Assembly: GCA_013816225.1 (NCBI GenBank)
Contig: JACDEQ010000025.1
Coordinates: forward strand, 1-14,632
Origin: Armatimonadota bacterium
GTDB taxonomy: Bacteria; Armatimonadota; Fimbriimonadia; Fimbriimonadales; ATM1
Length of the DNA: 14,632 bases
Direction of reading: 5' to 3'
Shown here: positions 1 through 8,891 of the stretch, one piece after another
Layout of the letters: every line of letters starts with the position of its first letter
How positions within the stretch are numbered: the stretch's first letter is position 1
Notes under the pieces: generated by a model
The model's input: only the letters and a program-made list of their open reading frames with translations
Told to the model about the DNA's origin: nothing
The model's database searches: none
Made by a program: the position numbers and the translations under genes

Positions 1-22
1 ACCCACGTCCGCGGACGTGGGT
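1..22. repeat. Perfect 22-base palindrome
   Basis: Bases 1-22 equal their own reverse complement; the arms are ACCCACGTCC and GGACGTGGGT around a central GC. It lies 50 bases before the first gene and may extend past the window edge. It could be the stem of a terminator for an unseen upstream gene or a dimeric operator. No T-run follows it on the plus strand, so an intrinsic terminator in that direction is not well supported. Confidence 0.6.
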
Positions 23-58
23 CGAGCGCACAGCCAACAAGGTACCCTTAGAGCACAC

Positions 59-66
59 GGAGGAGA
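59..66 (+). promoter_or_regulatory. Strong Shine-Dalgarno for the secreted beta-barrel gene
   Basis: GGAGGAGA ends 5 bases before the ATG at 72. It is the best ribosome-binding site in the window and fixes this start over other candidates nearby. Confidence 0.75.
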
Positions 67-71
67 ATGGA

Positions 72-602
72 ATGAAAAAGATTTCCGCATTGGTATTGGC
101 ATGTGGAACCGCATCGGGTGCGGTTGCCCAGCTCAACGTCCCGGTAGGCGTCGACGTCGGCATCTATTTCCCGCAGAGCGAACTGGTTCGCGACGTGTGG
201 GGCGAGAACTGGTTCCGCATCGGCATCTCGCCGCTCAGCTTCCAGACGCCCGGCAACTGGCGCTTCACCTTCGATCTTGGTATCATGCGCCGCAGCGAGA
301 ACGACGATAGCGTCACCTTGATCCCGCTCACGTTCGGCTTCACCAAGTCTTTCGGCCGTGACATGAAGATGCTGCCCTATGTCGTCGGCCGCGTAGGCCC
401 GTATTGGGGCGATGTCGACTCGTTGACCTTCGGCATCAACAAATCGCAGGTCGGCTGGAACGCCAACGCCGCTGTGGGCATCAGCTTCGATCGCAGGTTC
501 TATATCGAGGGTCGCTATGATCACTACAGCAAGTTCGAAGGCCTGGACTTCAGCGGATTCTCGATAGCAGCCGGCATAAGGGTCTTCGAAATCAGGCTCT
601 AA
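72..602 (+). CDS. Small secreted outer-membrane beta-barrel-like protein
   Basis: This 176-residue protein starts with a Lys-Lys pair and a short hydrophobic stretch ending in ASGAVAQ, a good signal peptide with likely cleavage near residue 20. The mature part alternates polar and hydrophobic residues, is rich in Gly and aromatics (for example WRFTFDLGIMR and RFYIEGRYDHYS), and ends in a strand-like segment, RVFEIRL. This fits an 8- to 10-strand OmpA/OmpW-sized barrel in the outer membrane. I do not recognise a named family. The strong Shine-Dalgarno site supports the start. hflX begins 10 bases downstream, so the two may share a transcript, though no functional link is evident. The barrel fold is inferred from composition and pattern only. 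Confidence 0.8.
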   Translation: MKKISALVLACGTASGAVAQLNVPVGVDVGIYFPQSELVRDVWGENWFRIGISPLSFQTPGNWRFTFDLGIMRRSENDDSVTLIPLTFGFTKSFGRDMKMLPYVVGRVGPYWGDVDSLTFGINKSQVGWNANAAVGISFDRRFYIEGRYDHYSKFEGLDFSGFSIAAGIRVFEIRL

Positions 603-612
603 GCTTGTCTAC

Positions 613-1884
613 ATGCCGAGAGTAGCCACCGATACCCGCAAGCCGGCCGAGCGGGCGGTGCTTACTCTCGTGCATGAGGACGCAGCCGAAGACGAATACA
701 CCGAGGAGGAACTCCGCTCCCTCTGCGATGCGGCGGGAGTCGTCGCCATAGGCACGCTCCATCAGCGAGTTGACCGTCCGTCCAGCGCTACGTACATCGG
801 AAAGGGCAAGGTCGAAGAACTCCATACGGCTGCCGAGGATGAACATGCCGATGTCGTCGTCTTCGATTGCGAGCTCAGTGGGGTCCAGCACAGGAATCTC
901 GAGGAGGCCCTGAAGCTGCCTGTCTTGGATCGAACCCAGCTAATCCTAGACATCTTCGCCCAGCGAGCCCACTCAAGCGAGGGCAAGCTGCAGGTAGAAC
1001 TGGCGCAATATTCCTACTTGATGCCCCGCATTACCGCGGCCTATACGGAGTTCGAACGTCAGAAGGGCGGCATCGGTATGCGCGGTCCCGGTGAAACCAA
1101 ACTGGAAGCTGACAAGCGGCGCATCAAAGAGAGAATCACCCACCTCAAGAACGAACTCGACGACGTCGTCAAATCTCGACAGCAGCAACGAGCAAGCAGG
1201 CGCAAACATCCATTTCCTTTCTGCTGTATCGTCGGATATACAAGCGCCGGGAAGAGCACGCTGATGAACAAGCTTTCCGGTAGCGAGATTTTCGTCGACC
1301 CGATGCTTTTCGCTACACTCGATCCGACAACGCGGAAGGTGGACCTGCCGACTGGATACGGGCTGTTCATCACCGACACGGTCGGATTTGTGCGGAACCT
1401 TCCAACCAACCTGGTCGCGGCCTTTCGCGCGACCTTGGAGGAGGTCGTAGAAGCGGACTTCCTAATCCACGTCGTCGACGTCAGCCATCCCAACTGGGAA
1501 CTCCAGAGCGAGGCGGTCAAGGAAACGCTCGAAACCCTCGGCGCGAGCGAGAAGCCTGCGCTCACCGTCTTCAACAAGATCGACAAGCTGGAAGACAAAA
1601 CGGTAATGCGCGAGCTGGTTGCGCAGACGCCGAATTCCGCAGCCGTCTCGGCGGCGACCGGAGCGGGTACGGATTCCATGCTGGACGCGCTCACAAAAAT
1701 GATTCGATCCCTGCTCGTGCCGATCGACGTCTTGCTGCCGTATGACAAGAGCGGCCTCCTACAAGAGTGTTACGACCTTGGGCGAGTCCTCGAGGTCGAG
1801 CACCGGGAAGACGGCATCCATGTTCGGGCCGAGCTTATCGCCGAGACGGCCCAGCGCCTACGCCCCTACCAACTGGCCAGTTGA
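613..1884 (+). CDS. hflX: GTPase HflX (ribosome-associated, splits stalled ribosomes)
   Basis: HflX binds the 50S subunit and uses GTP to split stalled or heat-damaged ribosomes. The 423-residue length matches the family. The N-terminal nucleotide-binding-like domain includes the glycine-rich motif GGIGMRGPGETKLE near residue 155, followed by a coiled-coil helix. The G domain has G1 GYTSAGKST near residue 208 (usual GYTNAGKST, so Asn to Ser), G3 DTVGF near 255, G4 NKID near 321 and G5-like SAATG near 345. The start has no clear Shine-Dalgarno site, so initiation could depend on the upstream gene ending 10 bases before. Its stop overlaps the UUG start of prmC (TTGA), suggesting translational coupling of two translation-quality genes. 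Confidence 0.96.
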   Translation: MPRVATDTRKPAERAVLTLVHEDAAEDEYTEEELRSLCDAAGVVAIGTLHQRVDRPSSATYIGKGKVEELHTAAEDEHADVVVFDCELSGVQHRNLEEALKLPVLDRTQLILDIFAQRAHSSEGKLQVELAQYSYLMPRITAAYTEFERQKGGIGMRGPGETKLEADKRRIKERITHLKNELDDVVKSRQQQRASRRKHPFPFCCIVGYTSAGKSTLMNKLSGSEIFVDPMLFATLDPTTRKVDLPTGYGLFITDTVGFVRNLPTNLVAAFRATLEEVVEADFLIHVVDVSHPNWELQSEAVKETLETLGASEKPALTVFNKIDKLEDKTVMRELVAQTPNSAAVSAATGAGTDSMLDALTKMIRSLLVPIDVLLPYDKSGLLQECYDLGRVLEVEHREDGIHVRAELIAETAQRLRPYQLAS

Positions 1885-2660
1885 ACATCGGCGAGTGGAT
1901 TCGATGCGCGCCGGTCGAGTGGCTGGACGCGGAGGCCATCGCAGCCCATTCTCTGGGCGTTACCCGCTCGCAAGTTTTGGCACATCCCGAGTGGGATGCC
2001 CCCGAGTTGGCACTTGAGATGTTGCTGCAAAAGCGGCTAACCGGTATGCCCCTCGCTTACGTGACTGGCCGCAAGGAGTTCTACGGACGCGACTTCGTCG
2101 TAAACCCTAGCGTGCTGATTCCGCGTCCCGAAACGGAGGTGCTTGTGGAAGCCGTCCTCCCGTTGCTCGCGCCCGGCATGCTATGCGTTGACATCGGCAC
2201 GGGGAGCGGGGTAATTGCCATCACCCTAGCCTTGGAATCCCCGGAAACTTGCTGGATCGCCACCGACGTTAGCGGCGCAGCGCTCCGAATCGCCGCACAG
2301 AATGCCCATGCGCTAGCCTCGCCAATCAAGTTCATCCGCGCCGATAGGCTAGAGGCACTTGCTGCTCGCTCCGTCGACCTCATTGTATCGAATCCTCCGT
2401 ACGTGACTCCGGGCGACGTCAGGCTGCAAGCGGAGGTCGAACGCTTTGAGCCGCACATCGCTCTGTTCGCAAAAAATGGTACGTCCTTCATTCGCGAACT
2501 CGTCCATGACGCAAGACGCGTCCTCCGCCCTCACGGAATCGTGGCTTTTGAATTCGGCGCAGGCCAATCGGGCGAGGTCCGAGAAATCCTCTGCGACCTG
2601 CACCACAAAGTCGTCCCCGACCTTGCAGGCGTAGATCGCGTAGCCATTGCTAGGCTTTAA
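1881..2660 (+). CDS. prmC: Release factor glutamine methyltransferase PrmC
   Basis: PrmC methylates the glutamine of the GGQ motif in RF1 and RF2 using S-adenosylmethionine. The 259-residue product has an N-terminal helical substrate-binding domain, the linker motif SVLIPRPETEVLV near residue 80, the SAM-binding motif DIGTGSG near 104 and the catalytic NPPY near 171. I chose the UUG at 1881, which overlaps the hflX stop as TTGA and gives the normal N terminus (MNIGEW...). An upstream in-frame start at 1767 would add 38 residues encoded inside hflX and unlike the family. A convergent pseudogene follows. Confidence 0.95.
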   Translation: MNIGEWIRCAPVEWLDAEAIAAHSLGVTRSQVLAHPEWDAPELALEMLLQKRLTGMPLAYVTGRKEFYGRDFVVNPSVLIPRPETEVLVEAVLPLLAPGMLCVDIGTGSGVIAITLALESPETCWIATDVSGAALRIAAQNAHALASPIKFIRADRLEALAARSVDLIVSNPPYVTPGDVRLQAEVERFEPHIALFAKNGTSFIRELVHDARRVLRPHGIVAFEFGAGQSGEVREILCDLHHKVVPDLAGVDRVAIARL

Positions 2661-2747
2661 GTCGCTGTAACAGGCATTTCTGCAATTCAGCATAATCAAT
2701 TTGAAAGGGGCTATCCGCAACCTCGACTCCGACGACACGGGCGTCGC
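2661..2747. other. Convergent spacer between prmC and the SQR-like pseudogene
   Basis: The 87 bases hold no gene. There are two small hairpins: CGACG/CGTCG at 2730-2746 with a 7-base loop, and CGCC-TAAA-GGCG at 2745-2756, which overlap each other and the pseudogene end. Neither has a T-run, so a bidirectional terminator is possible but not demonstrated. Confidence 0.4.
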
Positions 2748-3517
2748 CTAAAGGCGCTCGCGAATCCAGCCGTCGATCCAGGCCTTCTTTTGTTCGTATT
2801 GGGTCCGATCTGGAACCGCTGGGGGCGCCATCGTGGGGTGCGGCATGTCGAAGAAGCTTCCGTCCCCACGTACTGCGTGCTGATCGCCGAGCTCGATGTA
2901 GCAAAAACCTTTGCCGGCGAGCTTGGCGTCGGTCGCGTTGGCAGCGATGTGGTAGGCCACGATCTCACCCTGGTACTGTGCGAAAATCCCTGCTTTCGGC
3001 ATAACCAGCTTCACTCCCGGCTTGAACTCGCCGGGTAGTGGCACGGTAGACACGTCACCGATCGCGTAAACGTTCTCGAAGCCTGCAACGGCGAGGTTGC
3101 CCGGGTCGACCGGAATCCACGCGCTTTCCTTGGCAAGGCCGGATTCCACCACAACCTTCGGCGCAGAGTGGGGTGGGATCGTCAGCAACAAGTCGTAGCC
3201 CACCGGGCCTCGCCCCTCGAACTCCACCACCTTCTAATGAGGCTCTACGCGTGTGGTTTTGACCTGATTGAAAAAACCGATGTTGCGCTCGGCCATCTTT
3301 TGGACCACGTACTGTCCTATCTCCGGGCCGGCGGTGGCCATCGGTGCACCCTCGACAGTGTGAACGCCCACCTTGGTCTCGATCCCACGACGTTCGAAGT
3401 GGTCAACGCCAGCTTTTGGTCGACGACGACCTGGTGCACCGGGGGCAACAACTTCCGCAACGTGTTCGCCACGGTAAGCCCACCGAACCCACCTCCGAGT
3501 ATCAATATCGTCGAGGA
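2748..3517 (-). pseudogene. Degraded sulfide:quinone oxidoreductase / NDH-2-like FAD flavoprotein
   Basis: Intact relatives are about 380-400-residue membrane-associated FAD enzymes that oxidise sulfide or NADH and reduce quinone. The N-terminal FAD motif ILGGGFGGLTVANTLRKLL is encoded from about 3514 to 3450. The frame then changes near 3405-3420, and a second frame encodes the middle (ERRGIETKVGVHTVEGAP, MATAGPE, QYVVQKMAERNIGFF). That frame hits an in-frame TAG at 3236-3234 and continues as FEGRGPVGYDLLLTIPPH, YAIGDVS and MPKAGIFAQ to TAG at 2748. About 130 residues between the FAD motif and the middle are missing. There is no ATG start: only a TTG at 3505 or an ATT, with no Shine-Dalgarno site. 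Three independent lesions make this a pseudogene. Sulfide:quinone oxidoreductase is favoured over NDH-2 by the VAGPE-like and IPPH segments, from memory of the family. Confidence 0.88.
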
Positions 3518-3548
3518 TATAATTTAGTTACGCTGCGGAGACCGCCGA

Positions 3549-3611
3549 GGCCTTCCAGTCCCTCTAGTCTGATAGGTCCAATAAGTCCTATTCGCCCTAT
3601 CCGTCCGATTT
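3549..3611. repeat. Degenerate 9-base tandem repeat downstream of acnA
   Basis: Six consecutive 9-base units run from 3558: GTCCCTCTA, GTCTGATAG, GTCCAATAA, GTCCTATTC, GCCCTATCC and GTCCGATTT. A weak seventh (GGCCTTCCA) precedes them. The consensus is roughly GTCCTATNN. The array fills the space between the pseudogene and the acnA stop and is not coding in any convincing frame. Confidence 0.7.
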
Positions 3612-3624
3612 TTCGTAATGACGC

Positions 3625-6282
<2,658 letters not shown>

Positions 6283-6564
6283 GGCTCTATTATGGCGGCT
6301 GCCCCGCGCATCATCACGACAGGTGCGTAAGGTGGCAATTGGGACGAACTGGCTAGCTAAAGCGTCGTCTCCGGGTCGTAGAATCCGATAATGTGGAGGC
6401 GAATGCAGGCGGGCAGGGTGTTTTGGCAAATGAAATTCCGAAGCGTGACTGTCCGACCGGGAACGGTTCTTTCTTCAGAAGCTCCCCTTCATCCACGGTA
6501 ATCCGGTCGAGGCAGGGTTGCGTGAAGGCCGGGCCGAATAACCCTGGTCCAGCGCATCCGTCCC
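6283..6564. other. Spacer between acnA and the restriction locus
   Basis: These 282 bases hold the candidate acnA promoter and a TAGAAT box at 6379-6384 followed 6 bases later by an ATG (6391). That ATG opens a 36-codon plus-strand frame (MWRRMQAG..., ending 6501) that I do not recognise. A minus-strand frame beginning GTG at 6568 and ending at 6353 overlaps the preceding stop as GTGA but shows no recognisable protein features. No RNA gene or repeat is seen. Confidence 0.4.
6289..6317 (-). promoter_or_regulatory. Candidate acnA promoter (leaderless)
   Basis: On the minus strand GTGATG (6317-6312) and CATAAT (6294-6289) are 17 bases apart. The CATAAT box ends 6 bases before the acnA ATG, so transcription would begin at or next to the start codon. 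The -35 match is only 3 of 6, so the call rests on the -10 box and the lack of a Shine-Dalgarno site. Confidence 0.4.
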
Positions 6565-6822
6565 TCACTCCAATTCGATATCATCCAGCGAGTCGATGTA
6601 ATCCGGCAGACCCGGCGGCAGCAACACGAAACCCATGACATCGAACATTGAGAAGCCGCGTGACAGCCAGTTCCTGGGGCCTTCAGAATGCCAGCAGAAC
6701 ACGTCCTCGCCGGACTCGCCGGCGGCGGCTTCGGCGAGAGGGGCTTCCTCGAAGTGCTACATGCGCAAGTCGAGTAGCAGGTGGAGAGTCACGTCCATGG
6801 GCATACGCCGATCGTAGATCAT
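6565..6822 (-). pseudogene. Small unknown ORF overlapping the DpnI-like gene, interrupted by TAG
   Basis: An ATG at 6822 opens a frame that overlaps the end of the DpnI-like gene. It reads MIYDRRMPMDVTLHLLLDLRM, meets TAG at 6759-6757, then stays open for 63 more codons to TGA at 6565. The downstream part looks protein-like: EDVFCWHSEGPRNWLSRG, FSMFDVMGFVLLPPGLPDY, then an acidic end. The position suggests a co-expressed partner of the endonuclease. I do not recognise a family. A single CAG-to-TAG change or a base-call error would explain the break; without the TAG the product would be 86 residues. It may also be a chance open frame. Confidence 0.45.
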
Positions 6823-7579
6823 CGGAGCGGTACTTGCCGGGCGCAACGAACTCCAAGAGGCCGGCGTCGCGCAGGACCTGCAGCTGCTGCCGAATCTTGG
6901 GGCGCACGTTGTTGTTGTTCGGGTGCAGCACCGCGAGCTCCGCCTCGAAAGCGTAAGCCTCGTCGAGCGTGAATTCCTGACGGCCGATCTTATGGAGCGC
7001 GTTCAGCACATCGAGCGTCCAGCCGCGCGCAGATGCCGCGACCTGGGACAGCGGCCGAATCGTTTCATATTGCCTTCTGACCTCCGACGGACTCACGACC
7101 GAACTTTCTCTCACGACCCACAGCTTTCCTTCCGGCGCGATGCGGTTCAGGTGAATCTCGCATCCTATCCAGCCCGCGCGGCGCGCGTTCGGCGAGAGCG
7201 GCGGGCGGGCCACGACGCACGATTCCGCGAAGAAAAACGACGGCACCAGCAACAGGTTCCGCACGCGCCAAAGGGCATCGTAGTTCAAAACGAAGAGGTT
7301 CGGGACCGAGTCGCTCCGAATAGCGGTGATCATGGCGGAATGCGCCGCGTCCACGACCCGATCTCCGAGATTCGCCCGGCTCTTCAGCTGAAAGACGCTC
7401 GCGCAGGAATCGCAAGCGTAATCGACCGCCTTCCGATTCGCGGGAGTCTGGGCTAGCGAACTCCGCGAGCACGCCGGACAATAGAAATTCGCCGCACCCC
7501 AAGCCTCCGTACAAGTCCTCACTATCTGTGAGGGGCTCTCGTACGCAACTCCCGGGGCGATGTCGATCTGCAGGTTCAA
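6683..7579 (-). CDS. DpnI-family methyl-directed restriction endonuclease, probable C-terminal frameshift
   Basis: DpnI cleaves GATC when the adenine is methylated, so it needs no partner methylase and attacks Dam-modified incoming DNA. The first 66 residues align without gaps to DpnI as I recall it. Zinc-site cysteines are C34, C37, C56 and C59. The PD-(D/E)XK site is D53 and Q64-L-K66, where DpnI has E64-L-K66. Shared later motifs are RRAGWIGC near 133, a region around ARGWTLDVLN, and the winged-helix end RQQLQVLRDAGLLEF plus GKYR at 248-251, where DpnI (254 residues) ends. The remaining 47 residues are Arg-rich and unlike the family. One extra base after GKYR would give an immediate TGA overlapping the next ATG, so a one-base deletion or sequencing error is likely near 6826. 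The UUG at 7579 aligns with the DpnI Met; an in-frame TAA lies 12 bases upstream. Confidence 0.88.
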   Translation of the reverse strand: MNLQIDIAPGVAYESPSQIVRTCTEAWGAANFYCPACSRSSLAQTPANRKAVDYACDSCASVFQLKSRANLGDRVVDAAHSAMITAIRSDSVPNLFVLNYDALWRVRNLLLVPSFFFAESCVVARPPLSPNARRAGWIGCEIHLNRIAPEGKLWVVRESSVVSPSEVRRQYETIRPLSQVAASARGWTLDVLNALHKIGRQEFTLDEAYAFEAELAVLHPNNNNVRPKIRQQLQVLRDAGLLEFVAPGKYRSDDLRSAYAHGRDSPPATRLAHVALRGSPSRRSRRRRVRRGRVLLAF

Positions 7580-7835
7580 AACGGTTCGAGTTTACAGCCT
7601 TTCGTGGATTTTCCCCATCCCAATGACTGCCCATCAGGAGATGGGTCCCTCCCGGACTGGTCCAACCCGGATCGCCCGCGCGGTCTTGGAAAGTCCTAGA
7701 CAGTTCGGCGAAACTGAGTAGCGGTCGGATCTCGCCCTATTGTAGAGGGTGCCGAGGTAATTGGCCAGCACGACAGCTTGATTGAATCGTGGTCAATGAG
7801 GAGCCGACCGGTCATGCGGCTCGGTGCAGTGTCGC
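7580..7835. other. Spacer between the RtcA-like gene and the DpnI-like gene
   Basis: No gene is recognised in these 256 bases. Contents are the candidate promoter at 7739-7767 and a 6-base-pair hairpin, CCCATC-AGGA-GATGGG, at 7630-7645 in the presumed leader. The hairpin has no T-run and is not a convincing terminator. Confidence 0.5.
7739..7767 (-). promoter_or_regulatory. Candidate promoter for the DpnI-like gene
   Basis: On the minus strand TGGCCA (7767-7762) and TACAAT (7744-7739) have an ideal 17-base spacing (4 of 6 and 5 of 6 matches). The transcript would have a leader of about 150 bases before the UUG at 7579. A second TAAACT box close to the start is an alternative. Confidence 0.35.
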
Positions 7836-8891
7836 TTACCCGCCGACGCTGATCCGGCCGGGGCCGCCTTCTTTTCCCAGAATGGTGATCTTGGCGGGCA
7901 TGAACTGCTTAACCACCCACGCGGAGGTCGACAGGGTAGGCGTGATCCGGGAGGTCGTGAACGAGCAATTTTCGCCACATAAGGCCGCGGGCAGGATCAG
8001 CTGGTCGGCGAGGAATTCGTCGGTCGTGGCGTCGCCATTCAGCCAATTGACCAGTTCGTGAAATGCCTCGTCGCAAACCTCTTCCATGGGCTTGCCCCGC
8101 TGGCCGATACACTGATATCCGCCAAAACCGTCTTCGAAGACCGCAGTGCATGTGACAGCTGCCCCCGGCGAAGACGCCCGCGGGCGCACCGTCTCGACGC
8201 TCATCTCCATGCCGTTCTTCCGTGCCAGCTCCTGGATGTGCTCCGCTCCACGCCGGCCGACGGCGTCCGGGAGTTCACTCGTCACCACATACGCCTTGAG
8301 CATTTTCAAATCGCCACGTTCGTCGAAATTGAAACCGTTAAGCGCGCTTGGCTCTATCTCGACACTGGTCTCGCCGCCGCCGCGGGGTGGGTAGCCCGCA
8401 GATTCCATAACCGGCAGCGCGACGATCCCGCAACGAGCCATGGCGGGCAGAGTGATCGCCCTAAGGTACTCGTATGTTGGCGAAAAAGGCACATGGGTGC
8501 CACCCCGCACCGCGATTCGGCTGACTGCCCCGGCCCGCGCAAAAGGAGTCAACAAGCTCTGAATGATGAGCGTGGCGCTGCCGGGCTGGGAGCCCTTTGC
8601 GATTGCATTCAAATCGACGCGGTCTCGAAGCGGTCCAAGTTGGCGTGTCGGAGCGAAAAGCAAGACTTCGTCGCCAAGCTGCGTACTGACCTCGGCGTTT
8701 GTGGCGTCGCCTAGAGCACGCGCAAGGGCCGCATCGACCGGATTAACTCCCGGCCGTCTCAGTCCTCCTCTAACATTTCGAACAGCAACCGGCTGGCCCG
8801 TGAGGGCGGAAACGGCAAGCGCGACCCGCACGACCGACCCGCCGCCCTCCCCGTAGGCGCCGTCGATCTCGACTGCGGCCGAATCAGGCAA
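7836..8891 (-). CDS. RNA 3'-terminal phosphate cyclase-like protein (RtcA/Rcl1 family), catalytic His absent
   Basis: RtcA converts RNA 3'-phosphates to 2',3'-cyclic phosphates through a covalent histidine-AMP. Family motifs are DGAYGEGGG at the N terminus, GSATLIIQSLL, RGGTHVPFSPT, YPPRGGGE and ADQLILPAALCG. The catalytic His of E. coli RtcA lies in a PSCHLLTN segment; here the aligned segment is ITPTLSTS, with Thr (ACC at 7937-7935) in its place and the following Asn also replaced. Rcl1-type members lacking this His are not cyclases, so activity is doubtful. I place the start at the UUG at 8891, which gives MPDSAAVEIDGAYGEGGG and overlaps the upstream CBS-protein stop by 8 bases. An ATG at 8936 would add 15 residues encoded inside that gene. 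Length is about 351 residues (family about 340). Confidence 0.85.
   Translation of the reverse strand: MPDSAAVEIDGAYGEGGGSVVRVALAVSALTGQPVAVRNVRGGLRRPGVNPVDAALARALGDATNAEVSTQLGDEVLLFAPTRQLGPLRDRVDLNAIAKGSQPGSATLIIQSLLTPFARAGAVSRIAVRGGTHVPFSPTYEYLRAITLPAMARCGIVALPVMESAGYPPRGGGETSVEIEPSALNGFNFDERGDLKMLKAYVVTSELPDAVGRRGAEHIQELARKNGMEMSVETVRPRASSPGAAVTCTAVFEDGFGGYQCIGQRGKPMEEVCDEAFHELVNWLNGDATTDEFLADQLILPAALCGENCSFTTSRITPTLSTSAWVVKQFMPAKITILGKEGGPGRISVGG

Noticed and set aside
1059..1748. A 229-codon minus-strand frame inside hflX
   Set aside because: It is Ser/Thr/Val-rich shadow sequence with no motif; hflX on the other strand is complete.
3518..3523. Perfect TATAAT on the plus strand
   Set aside because: No -35 match at 17 bases, and transcription would run only antisense into the acnA end. 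It lies at the decayed start of the pseudogene and is likely chance in an AT-rich patch.
6353..6568. Minus-strand 71-codon frame with a GTG overlapping the preceding stop
   Set aside because: The GTGA overlap is suggestive, but the translation looks like random GC-rich sequence and no family or ribosome-binding site supports it.
7630..7645. Hairpin CCCATC-AGGA-GATGGG as a terminator
   Set aside because: Short stem and no T-run on either strand.
8058..8714. A 218-codon plus-strand frame inside the RtcA-like gene
   Set aside because: Shadow of a recognised minus-strand gene; no motif.
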